From the NCBI GenBank assembly GCA_035717845.1, contig DASTIC010000286.1, positions 1-12,156 of the forward strand: DNA of 12,156 bases. The letters run 5' to 3'. The translations under genes and the position numbers were made by a program. Within the stretch, counting starts at the first letter, position 1. Each line of letters opens with the position of its first letter. Under the pieces are notes generated by a model. The model was not told the origin of the DNA and searched no databases. It saw only the letters and a list, made by a program, of their open reading frames with translations. Shown here piece after piece: positions 4,685-12,026 of the stretch. The DNA is from DASSUW01 sp035717845 (GTDB lineage Bacteria; Actinomycetota; Thermoleophilia; Solirubrobacterales; Solirubrobacteraceae).

Positions 4685-6063
4685 CGTGCAGCCTCGGGCC
4701 GCCGCTCGAGCCACCCGAGCTCGCGCTCGAGCTGGGCGGCGAGCGAGAGCAGCACGGGCTCGCCGTGCGGCGGCACCACGAGCTGGGCGCCGACCGGGAA
4801 GCCGTCGGCTGTCCACGCCGCCGGGATCGAGGCGGCCGGCTGGCCCGTGTGGTTGAAGCCGCCGCAGTACGGCACGAAGCGGACCGAGGCGGTGAACGAC
4901 CACAGCGCGGAGCGGCCCTCGTACTCGCCCACCCGCGGCGGGCGGCGGGTGAACATCGGCGTGATCACGGCGTCGACCCCGCCCTCGAAGACGCGGTCGA
5001 GCGCGGCCCCGTCGGCCGCCGCCGCGGCCTTGGCGCGCGCGACGAACGCCTCCGTGATCGCCGAGCCCATCCGCATGTAGCCGCGCGTGCGTCGCGAGAA
5101 TCGCTCCGGGTGCCCGAGGTTCCGGCCCTCGTCGGCGATCCCGCGCAGGGAGCGGGCGATCACGTTGGCGGCGATCGGCGGCGTGTAGCCGATCTCGCGC
5201 TCGATGACCTCGTGGCCGAGGTCGCGCATGAGCTGCGCGAGCGCGTGCACGCCGGAGAGCTGCTCCTCGTCGGCCTGCACGCCGGTGAGCGGCGGCGTCT
5301 TGACCGACACCGCGACCCGCAGCCGGCCGGGCTCGCGACCGGCCGCCTCGGCGAACGACGGCCCGCCGTCCTTGATCGCGTCGTAGACGAGCGCGCTGTC
5401 GGCGACCCCGCGCGTGAGCGGGCCCCAGGTGGTCAGGCCGGCGAACGGCTCGACCGCCGGGGCGGTCGGCACGCGGCCGTTCTGCGCCTTGAGGCCGAAC
5501 ACGCCGCAGCAGGCGGCGGGGATGCGGATGGAGCCGGCGCCGTCCGAGCCGATCGCCGCGCCCGCCAGGCCGGCGGCGACGGCGACCCCCGAGCCGCCGG
5601 AGGTACCGCCCGGCGTGCGGTACAGGTCCCACGGGTTGCGCGTGGCGCCGTAGGTCGGCGACTCCGTCCATGGCGTGATGGTCAGCTCCGGCACGTTGGT
5701 CTTGCCGAGGATCAGCGCGCCCGCGGTGCGCAGCCGGCGCACGACCTCGGCGTCCGCGGGAGCCGCGCTGTTCGGCAGCATCCCGAACGCCGTGGCCTCC
5801 CCCGCCACGTCGCAGTCGTCCTTGACCGCGATCGGGACGCCGAGCAGCGGCCGCCTGTCACCCGCGCGGGCGCGGCCGTCGGCCTGGTCGGCCTCGGCCA
5901 GGGCACGCTCGCGGAAGACGACGCGGTAGGCGTTGAGCACCGGGTCCAGGCGGTCGATGCGGTCGAGGTAGAGCTGGACCAGCTCGCGCGCCGAGACCTC
6001 GCCGCGGCGGACGAGCTCGGCCTGGCGCACGGCGCCGGCGAAGGCGAGGTCGACTGAGTCCAT
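4681..6063 (-). CDS. Amidase signature family hydrolase
   Basis: A 460-aa amidase with the Ser-cisSer-Lys catalytic layout. Lys81 is in VPIAVKDD, and the glycine/serine-rich loop PGGTSGGSG covers residues 151-159. The nucleophile is Ser178 in GSDGAGSIRIPA (residues 172-183). Counting 24 residues back from Ser178, the cis-serine position is Thr154, with Ser155 next to it; Thr at this place occurs in some amidases. The length and C-terminal PVGAQLV motif fit stand-alone amidases hydrolysing small carboxamides, or GatA relatives. No gatB or gatC is nearby, so a role in Gln-tRNA formation is unlikely. It is the first gene of a tight group (amidase, phosphatase, 80-aa membrane protein) and diverges from the M28-like gene across a 30-nt gap. 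Confidence 0.92.
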   Translation of the reverse strand: MDSVDLAFAGAVRQAELVRRGEVSARELVQLYLDRIDRLDPVLNAYRVVFRERALAEADQADGRARAGDRRPLLGVPIAVKDDCDVAGEATAFGMLPNSAAPADAEVVRRLRTAGALILGKTNVPELTITPWTESPTYGATRNPWDLYRTPGGTSGGSGVAVAAGLAGAAIGSDGAGSIRIPAACCGVFGLKAQNGRVPTAPAVEPFAGLTTWGPLTRGVADSALVYDAIKDGGPSFAEAAGREPGRLRVAVSVKTPPLTGVQADEEQLSGVHALAQLMRDLGHEVIEREIGYTPPIAANVIARSLRGIADEGRNLGHPERFSRRTRGYMRMGSAITEAFVARAKAAAAADGAALDRVFEGGVDAVITPMFTRRPPRVGEYEGRSALWSFTASVRFVPYCGGFNHTGQPAASIPAAWTADGFPVGAQLVVPPHGEPVLLSLAAQLERELGWLERRPEAAR

Positions 6064-6075
6064 CGGGCGGGGGAG

Positions 6076-6083
6076 GCTATACG
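6076..6083. promoter_or_regulatory. Possible shared -10 region of two divergent genes
   Basis: The only AT-rich patch in the 30-nt gap between the amidase and M28-like starts is GCTATACG. Read on the plus strand it gives TATACG, 10 nt before the ATG at 6094. Read on the minus strand it gives TATAGC, 12 nt before the ATG at 6063. Both distances would yield leaderless or nearly leaderless mRNAs, consistent with the lack of Shine-Dalgarno sequences on either side. Confidence 0.25.
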
Positions 6084-6093
6084 GTGGCCGTCC

Positions 6094-7035
6094 ATGCGGC
6101 CGGTGGTCGACGGGCTCGGCGGCTTCGCCGGGCGGGGAGCGTGCACCGACGCCGAGCGGCGCGCCGCCCTCTGGCTGCACGCCCGGCTTCGGGCGAGTCG
6201 GCGCGAGGCGTGGGTGGAGACACGCTGGGTCCGGCCGCAGCGGGCGGCGGCGCTGGCGCTCGCCTGCCTGGCGACCGCGGCGGGCGGGCTGCTGGCCACC
6301 GCCGCGCCGGTCGCCGGGCTGGCGGTGGCGGCGGCCGGCTTCGTCGCGCTGGCGGCGGACCTGGCCGGCCGCAATCCGCTCCTGCTCCTGTTCCCAAGGC
6401 GGGCGACCCAGCACGTCATCGCCGGCCCGATCGGCCCGGCGCTGCTCGTGGTCGCCGCCTACGACGCGCCCCCCGGCGGGCTCGTGCTCGAGGACGCCTG
6501 GCGCGCACGGCTGCGGCGCCTCCCCTACGCCGGCCTCGCGGCCTGCGGCTCCGTCGTCGCGGCCGCCGCGGCGGCGCGCCTCGCGGGCGTGGAGTCCACG
6601 TGGCTCGGCGCGGTGCAGCTCGTTCCGACGCTCGTCCTTCTTGCGGCGGTGGCCGCTGCTGCCGACGTGGCGCTCTCCGACTACGCGCCGGCCGCGAACG
6701 ACAACGCGTCCGGCGTCGCGGTGGCGATCGCCGTGTACGAGGCGCTCGACTCGCGCGCGGGGCTGCTGCTCGTCGGCGCGGGACATGCCGTGCCCGGCGC
6801 CGTCCGAGCGCACCTCAGGCGTGAACGGCTCGATGCCGCCGTACTCGAGCTCGGCCCGTGCGGCAGCGGCGCACCGCATCGCTCCGGCCGCCGTATCGTG
6901 TGCCTCGACGAGCGGGGCATCGCTCCTCGGGCCGTCGAACCCGACGACGAGGTCATGCAGGCGGCGCTCGACTTCGCGCTCGCCGAGCTACAGCGGGAGG
7001 ATGCCGAGCGCCGTGAGGTCCTCGACCGGCTCTGA
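6094..7035 (+). CDS. Membrane protein with degenerate M28 peptidase-like domain
   Basis: A 313-aa protein with hydrophobic segments near residues 50-70, 71-92, 145-163 and 174-195, interleaved with pieces of an M28 zinc aminopeptidase domain. AAYDAPPGG at 121-129 corresponds to the usual HxD metal site (typically AHYDAPP), but the His is Ala122; Asp124 remains. ANDNASGVA at 201-209 keeps the bridging Asp203. VGAGHAVPGAVRAHL at 227-241 corresponds to the usual GAEE region but lacks both glutamates. The chain ends before the final metal-ligand His expected in the family. It is therefore probably a catalytically inactive relative, perhaps a binding or structural protein in the membrane. The homology is inferred from motifs only. 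Its last 48 nt overlap the end of the convergent 270-aa gene. Confidence 0.75.
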   Translation: MRPVVDGLGGFAGRGACTDAERRAALWLHARLRASRREAWVETRWVRPQRAAALALACLATAAGGLLATAAPVAGLAVAAAGFVALAADLAGRNPLLLLFPRRATQHVIAGPIGPALLVVAAYDAPPGGLVLEDAWRARLRRLPYAGLAACGSVVAAAAAARLAGVESTWLGAVQLVPTLVLLAAVAAAADVALSDYAPAANDNASGVAVAIAVYEALDSRAGLLLVGAGHAVPGAVRAHLRRERLDAAVLELGPCGSGAPHRSGRRIVCLDERGIAPRAVEPDDEVMQAALDFALAELQREDAERREVLDRL

Positions 7036-7800
7036 GAACGAGCACGAGCCGTAGGCCACGAAGAGCTCGGCGCGGGCGGCCTCGATCGCCGCGGCGTCGG
7101 CCCGCCGGCCGTGCACCTCGAGGCCGCCGGCGTCGACCGCGAACGCCGCCGCGTCCTCCTCGGCGAGCAGCGGGACGAGGTCGTCCTCGCCCATGTGGGC
7201 GAAGACCGCGGCCGCCAGGAGGTTCAGGAAGCCGTGCATGTGGAAGCCGGTCGCCGGGTCGACGTGGCGGATCGGATGGTGCAGCCCGGCGGTGGCCTTG
7301 AACCGCACGCCGGCGTCACGGCAGGCGAGCACGAAGGCGGCGACCGCCTCGACCGGCGGGAACGCGTCTGCCGTCACGCCGCCGCAGCGGATCTTCGCCC
7401 CCGCCCCCGCCTCCCGCACCGCCGCCACCTCGCCGGCCAGCGCGCGTCCGGGCGCCAGCTCCCAGAACGCCGGCACCCCGAGCCTCGCGTCCACCAGCGC
7501 CTGCGTCTCGGGGATCCACTCGGGGTCGATCCGGCCCTCGAGCAGCCTGACGTCGTACTGCGCGATGGCGTCGAGGTCGCCCTCGCCGCGGTCGAGCACC
7601 ACGCTGAGCGGCGGCGTCTGTGCCGGCAGCTCGCCGAGCCGCGACGCGGGGACGATGAAGCGATCGAGCATCCACGCCTCGGGCGTCGCCCGGGCGCGGC
7701 GGTCGGCCTCCAGTGCCTCCGGCATGTCGAGCGACGCGGGCGGGAACAGCGCCGCGTGGTCGATCAGGCGGCCGAACAGCGCCAGGCGAGCGTCGCTCAC
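6988..7800 (-). CDS. Conserved protein of unknown function (270 aa), carboxylase-linked
   Basis: A soluble 270-aa protein starting at GTG 7800, which overlaps the carboxyltransferase stop (GTGA) and implies translational coupling. The motifs that stand out are LIDHAALFPPA (12-22), PAFWELAPG (110-118), GAKIRCGG (134-141), VRFKATAGLHHP (165-176) and FHMHGFLNLL (186-195). Alternating hydrophobic strands ending in polar or Lys/His residues would suit a TIM-barrel-like fold with Lys136, Lys168 and His174/His175 at the open end, but this is inference. I remember similar unannotated actinobacterial proteins but no established role. Tight linkage to the carboxylase subunit suggests work on a related acyl or organic-acid substrate. 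Its 3' end overlaps the M28-like gene by 48 nt on the opposite strand. Confidence 0.78.
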   Translation of the reverse strand: MSDARLALFGRLIDHAALFPPASLDMPEALEADRRARATPEAWMLDRFIVPASRLGELPAQTPPLSVVLDRGEGDLDAIAQYDVRLLEGRIDPEWIPETQALVDARLGVPAFWELAPGRALAGEVAAVREAGAGAKIRCGGVTADAFPPVEAVAAFVLACRDAGVRFKATAGLHHPIRHVDPATGFHMHGFLNLLAAAVFAHMGEDDLVPLLAEEDAAAFAVDAGGLEVHGRRADAAAIEAARAELFVAYGSCSFSEPVEDLTALGILPL

Positions 7801-9329
7801 GCCGGTGGAATCGCGTTGCGCTTGGCCGGCCACTCCCGGGCCTTGGACGCGTAGCGGGCGAAGCGCCGCACGAGCTCGTCGCGCAGGTCCTCCGGCTGCA
7901 CGACCGCGTCGATCACCATCTCGGAGGCGAGCTTGAGCAGGTCGACGCCCTCGGCGTACTCCTCCATCAGCTCGCTCCGGCGCGCGGCCCGCTCGTCCTC
8001 GTCCTCGATCGCCTGGAGCTGGTTGTAGAAGACGGCGTTGACCGCCGCGCTCGGCCCCATGACCGCGATCTTCGCGGTCGGCAGCGCGAGCGTCGCGTCC
8101 GGGTCGAAGGCCGGCCCCGCCATCGCGTAGAGCCCGGCGCCGTACGCCTTGCGCACGATCACCGACAGCTTCGGCACGGTCGCCTCGGAGACCGCGGAGA
8201 TCATCTTCGCGCCGTGGCGGATGATGCCGTGGCGCTCCACCTGCGTGCCGATCATGAAGCCGGGGACGTCGGCCAGGAACAGCAGCGGGATGCCGAACGC
8301 GTTGCACGTCCAGATGAAGCGCGCGGCCTTGTCGGCCGAGTCCACGAACAGCACGCCGCCCTTGAACTTCGGCTGGTTGGCGACGATCCCGACCACGCGG
8401 CCGTCGAGCCGCGCGTAGCCGACGATGACCTCCTTGGCCCAGCGCTTGTGGACCTCGAGGAACGAGCCCTCGTCGACGACCGCGTCGATCAGCTCGTGCA
8501 TGTTCCACGGCTTGTTCTCGTCGGCGGGGATCAGCTCGCGGATCGGCGTCGCGCCGGCCGGCGGGGGCGCGGGCGGCGCCGCCGGGGGCTCCTCCTCGGA
8601 GGAGCCGGGGAAGTAGGAGAGGTAGCGCTTGGCGAGGTCGATGCCCTCTTCGTCGCTCTTGACCAGGAAGTGCCCGCAGCCCGAGACGCCGGTGTGCATC
8701 TTGGCCCCGCCCATCTCCTCGAGCGAGACCGACTCCCCGATGACCATCTCGGCCATGCGCGGCGAGCCGAGGTACATCGACGCGTTGCCGTCGCGCATGA
8801 TCACGACATCGCAGAAGGCGGGGATGTACGCACCGCCGGCCGCGCTCGGCCCGAACAGCACGCAGACCTGCGGCACGGCGCCGGAGAGGCGCACCTCGTT
8901 GAAGAAGATCCGGCCGGCGTGGCGGCGGCCGGGGAACATCTGCACCTGGTCCGTGATGCGGGCGCCCGCCGAGTCGACGAGGTAGATCATCGGCACCCGG
9001 TGCGCGAGCGCGGCCTCCTGGATGCGGAGGATCTTCTCCACCGTCTTGGGCCCCCACGAGCCGGCCTTGACGGTGGGGTCGTTGGCCATCAGCGCGACCG
9101 TGCGGCCGCCGATCGTGCCCAGCCCGGTGACCACGCCGTCGGCACCGAGGCCCTCCGCCTCCCAGTTGGCGAGCAGCGCGTCCTCGGTGAACGAGCCCTC
9201 GTCGAGCAGCCGGGCGACGCGCTCGCGCACCGGCAGCTTGCCCTGCTGGGCGGACTTCTCGCGGTGGCGCTCCGGCCCGCCCGCGTAGGCGCGCTCGAAG
9301 GCGTCGGTGACGTGCTGGGCGTCGGTCAT
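7797..9329 (-). CDS. Acyl-CoA carboxylase carboxyltransferase (beta) subunit
   Basis: A 510-aa subunit that transfers the carboxyl group from carboxybiotin to an acyl-CoA, in the propionyl-/methylcrotonyl-/acetyl-CoA carboxylase family. Both crotonase-like halves are present. The N-terminal half has DSAGARITDQVQMFPG at 119-134 and the oxyanion-loop motif FGPSAAGGAY at 159-168. The C-terminal half has ANQPKFKGGVLFVDSADKAA at 317-336, DVPGFMIG at 354-361 and RKAYGAGLYAM at 393-403. The halves are joined by an unusual Pro/Ala/Glu-rich linker at about 243-262. The substrate cannot be settled from sequence alone. No biotin carboxylase or biotin carrier is in the window, so its partner is encoded elsewhere. 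The gene follows the membrane-protein gene by 12 nt and overlaps the next gene. ATG at 9329 lacks a clear Shine-Dalgarno sequence. Confidence 0.95.
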   Translation of the reverse strand: MTDAQHVTDAFERAYAGGPERHREKSAQQGKLPVRERVARLLDEGSFTEDALLANWEAEGLGADGVVTGLGTIGGRTVALMANDPTVKAGSWGPKTVEKILRIQEAALAHRVPMIYLVDSAGARITDQVQMFPGRRHAGRIFFNEVRLSGAVPQVCVLFGPSAAGGAYIPAFCDVVIMRDGNASMYLGSPRMAEMVIGESVSLEEMGGAKMHTGVSGCGHFLVKSDEEGIDLAKRYLSYFPGSSEEEPPAAPPAPPPAGATPIRELIPADENKPWNMHELIDAVVDEGSFLEVHKRWAKEVIVGYARLDGRVVGIVANQPKFKGGVLFVDSADKAARFIWTCNAFGIPLLFLADVPGFMIGTQVERHGIIRHGAKMISAVSEATVPKLSVIVRKAYGAGLYAMAGPAFDPDATLALPTAKIAVMGPSAAVNAVFYNQLQAIEDEDERAARRSELMEEYAEGVDLLKLASEMVIDAVVQPEDLRDELVRRFARYASKAREWPAKRNAIPPA

Positions 9330-9341
9330 GGGCGGCTCACG

Positions 9342-10325
9342 CTATCGCGGCGGGGCGTCGTCGACGCGCACCTGGAGCACGACCTCGTCCTCCTCGGTCC
9401 TCGAGGCGAGCGGGGCGTCGCCGGCGCGATATGCCCTCGGTTCGGGCGGGAGCGGCTTGCGCGGGCGGAGCCCGGCGGCCATCGCCCCGGCGCCGACGAG
9501 GATGAGCAGCAGCGGCCACCAGCGCAGCGTGCTCTCGCCGTCGATGAGGCCGACGATCAGGACGAAGACGGCGAGGTTGGCGAAGCCGAGCCACGCCGGC
9601 CCTGGCAAGCGGTCGATCGCCCCGTAGGCGACGAGGCCGAAGCCGGCGCCGGCCAGCACCAGCTCCCAGAAGCCGGGCAGACCGGCGCTGCCGAAGAGGC
9701 CGAGGAACCCGATCGCGTCGAGCAGCGTCTGGATCCCGATCCCGAGGATCGCGAGCCCGGCGGCGTCCACGAGCAGCTCCGCGTGGCGCGGGCTGCGGGC
9801 ACGCAGCGCGAGCGACGCGAGCACGAGGCCGGCGGCGCCGAGCCCGAGCAGCCAGCGGAACACGCCGAAGCCGTCGGGGTCGAACACCCACTCCCACGCC
9901 GCGAGCAGCGCGGTCATGCCCGCGACCGCGGCGATCAGCCCGCAGACCGCCGACCGGGCGCGGACGGCGACGACCGCCGCAGCGGCCGCCTCGGCGAGCG
10001 CGGTCAGCGTGATCGTGGCGACGGGGAGGCCCCCGGGGCTGTCGCCGAAGGCGTCCGCGAGGCGCAGCAGGGCCATGTAGAGCAGGGCGAGCCCGCAGAC
10101 CAGCAGCACCGACTGGTACGCGGGCGGGGCGCCGTCCTCGTTCGGGGCGTGGAGACCCAGCGCGAGGACGATCGCGGCGGCTGCGGCAAGCGCGAACAGG
10201 TGATAGCCCGGGGTGAGCGCGTCCTCGACCCGCAGCTCGGCGAGCGCGAGCCCGGTGGTGAGGGCGACCGCTCCGGCGGCGATCAGCGGGCCGCGATGCG
10301 GCGGCGGGCGCAGCAGCTCCAGCAC
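9342..10325 (-). CDS. Polytopic membrane protein, unknown function
   Basis: About 327 aa with roughly ten hydrophobic segments, spread from residue 13 to about 282, followed by a hydrophilic tail of about 45 residues rich in Arg, Pro and acidic residues (RPRKPLPPEPR, RTEEDEVVLQV). The product is rich in Ala, Leu and Gly. I see no transporter or enzyme signature. The GTG at 10325 is chosen because it begins 10 nt after the stop of the upstream Rieske gene. An in-frame upstream start at 10367 would overlap that gene by 32 nt and place basic, non-hydrophobic residues in front. It lies inside a tightly spaced four-gene minus-strand group, so a role linked to the Rieske protein or to acyl-CoA metabolism is possible but unproven. 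Confidence 0.75.
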   Translation of the reverse strand: MLELLRPPPHRGPLIAAGAVALTTGLALAELRVEDALTPGYHLFALAAAAAIVLALGLHAPNEDGAPPAYQSVLLVCGLALLYMALLRLADAFGDSPGGLPVATITLTALAEAAAAAVVAVRARSAVCGLIAAVAGMTALLAAWEWVFDPDGFGVFRWLLGLGAAGLVLASLALRARSPRHAELLVDAAGLAILGIGIQTLLDAIGFLGLFGSAGLPGFWELVLAGAGFGLVAYGAIDRLPGPAWLGFANLAVFVLIVGLIDGESTLRWWPLLLILVGAGAMAAGLRPRKPLPPEPRAYRAGDAPLASRTEEDEVVLQVRVDDAPPR

Positions 10326-10335
10326 CCGCCTGAGC

Positions 10336-11202
10336 CTACCGCCGGCGCACCTCGATGCGGTCGCCACTCACGCGGACGTCCCAGGCCGGCTGCGGGTAGG
10401 CGGCGGGGCCGTGGACGAGCGCGCCGTCGCGCAGGTCGAACACGCTGGCGTGCCACGGGCACGTGATCGTGCCGTCGCCGAGCTCGCCCTCGTGCAGCGG
10501 GCCGCCGCGGTGTGAGCAGTGGTCCGAGAGCGCATACAGCTCCCCGCCGAGCCGCGCGACCATCACCGCCGTGCCGTCCGCCATCACGCAGCGCTTGTCG
10601 CCCTCGGCAAGGTCGCCGCTGCCGAGCACCGGCGTCCAGTCCTCCGGCGGATGCTCGAACGCCGTCTGGTCGACGCCGATGCCCTCGCCGAAGGAGAGGT
10701 GCCCGCCGAGGTAGGCCGCCGCCGCCATCACGCCGCTCCCGGCCAGCGCGAGCAGGCGCCCGCCGCCGTTGCGGCGGCGTACCCAGGAGGCGGCGAACAG
10801 CGTCGCGCCGGTCGCGTTGGAGGCGGCGTGGACGATCCCGATGCGCCGCACGCTGTCATCCCCCACCTCGCTGTCGGCCCAGTCCGAGTAGCCGGTCGCG
10901 ACGGTCGTCGGGGTGCTGAGGAGGCCGATCCCGATCAGGCGCCGGGCGGCGGGCCGCGCATCGCGGCCGCCGACCCAGTCCAGCATCACCGCGCTCGTGA
11001 AGCTCCCGATCGTCACGTCGGTGAGCAGCGGATGCAGCGCGTGGCCGAGCCAGCTCCCGCTCAGGGCCTCTTTCACCGGCCCGGGTTTGATGACCTTGCG
11101 GGCCTGCGCCGCGATCGCCTTCGCGGGCGCGTCGAGGGCGTCGAGGGATGCGAGCTTGCGCACGAGCGCACGGTTTCCGGGCGGTAGGAGGCGTTCAGGC
11201 AT
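10336..11202 (-). CDS. Membrane-anchored Rieske [2Fe-2S] protein with N-terminal DUF2231-like domain
   Basis: A 288-aa two-domain protein. Residues about 50-170 form a DUF2231-like membrane domain: GHALHPLLTDVTIGSFTSA (53-71) is its hallmark histidine-containing helix start, and three further hydrophobic stretches follow near 88-104, 121-140 and 149-166. Residues about 190-288 form a Rieske domain with both cluster-binding pairs, Cys229-x-His231 (DHCSHRGGPL) and Cys248-x2-His251 (CPWHASVF). The Rieske half resembles ferredoxin components that pass electrons to oxygenases or reductases. The DUF2231-like part probably anchors it and may bind heme, which is inference. No oxygenase lies in the window. 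ATG at 11202 is preferred; a GTG at 11220 would add six residues. It heads the minus-strand operon and diverges from the hydratase gene across 32 nt. Confidence 0.88.
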   Translation of the reverse strand: MPERLLPPGNRALVRKLASLDALDAPAKAIAAQARKVIKPGPVKEALSGSWLGHALHPLLTDVTIGSFTSAVMLDWVGGRDARPAARRLIGIGLLSTPTTVATGYSDWADSEVGDDSVRRIGIVHAASNATGATLFAASWVRRRNGGGRLLALAGSGVMAAAAYLGGHLSFGEGIGVDQTAFEHPPEDWTPVLGSGDLAEGDKRCVMADGTAVMVARLGGELYALSDHCSHRGGPLHEGELGDGTITCPWHASVFDLRDGALVHGPAAYPQPAWDVRVSGDRIEVRRR

Positions 11203-11234
11203 GCCGGGATGCCTACCCACGTAGGGTGCCTCGC

Positions 11235-12014
11235 ATGACCCTTGTGCTCACCGAAGACCACGGCGCGGTGCGCCACGTCGTCCTGAACCGGCCCGAGAAA
11301 CGCAACGCGTTCGACGGCGCGCTGGTGGAGGCCACGGGCGCCGCGCTGCGGGCGGCTGCCGACGATCCGGCGGTCCGCTGCGTCGTCGTCCGCGGCGCCG
11401 GGCCGATGTTCTCCTCCGGCATGGACCTCGGCTCGCTGGCCGCCCTGGCGGGCGCCCCCGAGCACCTGCGGGCGTTCCGCGCCCGCTGCCTCGAGGCCTG
11501 GAACCTCGCCGAGGAGATGACCAAGCCGACGATCTGCCAGATCCACGGCGCCTGCATCGGCGGGGCCATGGAGCTGGCGCTCGCGTGCGACCTGCGCGTG
11601 GTCGCGGCCGATGCCGTGGTGGGGATGCCGGAGACCCGGGTCGGCCTGATCCCCGACGTCGGCGGCTCCTCGCGCCTGCCCGCGGTCGTCGGCCTCGGCC
11701 GCGCCAAGGAGCTGATCATGACCGGCAAGCTGATCGGCGGCGAGGAGGCCGAGCGGATCGGCCTCGCCAACCGGATCGCGCCCGCCGACGAGCTCGACGA
11801 CGCGACCGGCGCGCTAGTAGACGAGCTGCTCGCCTGCGCGCCGGTCGCGGTCGGCCTCGCCAAGCGTGTGATGGACGCGGCGGCCAAGCCCGCGCTCGCC
11901 GCCACGCTCGAGCTCGAGGTGGCGATGCAGGAGCGCTGCGCCGCGACCGCCGACTGCGCCGAGGGCGCGGCGGCGTTCCGCGAGAAGCGCCAGCCGGAGT
12001 TCAGCGGCCGCTGA
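11235..12014 (+). CDS. Enoyl-CoA hydratase/isomerase family protein
   Basis: A 259-aa crotonase, full length. LNRPEKRNAFD is at residues 17-27 and the first oxyanion-hole region (FSSGMDL) is at 59-65. The signature IHGACIGGAMELALACDLRV covers 103-122. Both acidic residues used by true hydratases are kept, Glu113 in GGAMEL and Glu133 in MPETRVGLIP, exactly 20 residues apart as in the rat mitochondrial enzyme (Glu144/Glu164). It should therefore add water to a trans-2-enoyl-CoA, in fatty-acid or amino-acid breakdown, in the cytoplasm. The C-terminal AAFREKRQPEF stretch is typical. The gene diverges from the Rieske-headed operon and converges on murB with 12 nt between stops. ATG at 11235 has only a weak GTAGGG upstream. 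Confidence 0.93.
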   Translation: MTLVLTEDHGAVRHVVLNRPEKRNAFDGALVEATGAALRAAADDPAVRCVVVRGAGPMFSSGMDLGSLAALAGAPEHLRAFRARCLEAWNLAEEMTKPTICQIHGACIGGAMELALACDLRVVAADAVVGMPETRVGLIPDVGGSSRLPAVVGLGRAKELIMTGKLIGGEEAERIGLANRIAPADELDDATGALVDELLACAPVAVGLAKRVMDAAAKPALAATLELEVAMQERCAATADCAEGAAAFREKRQPEFSGR

Positions 12015-12026
12015 ACCCGGTCGAGC

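Noticed and set aside
4765..6057. 430-codon plus-strand frame opposite the amidase
   Set aside because: The product is low-complexity Arg/Gly/Ala/Asp with no motif, while the minus strand encodes a clear amidase.
7713..10466. Very long open frame (917 codons) on the plus strand
   Set aside because: It is antisense to the carboxyltransferase, membrane-protein and Rieske genes, and its Arg/Asp/His-rich composition is the usual artefact of GC-rich codons read on the other strand.
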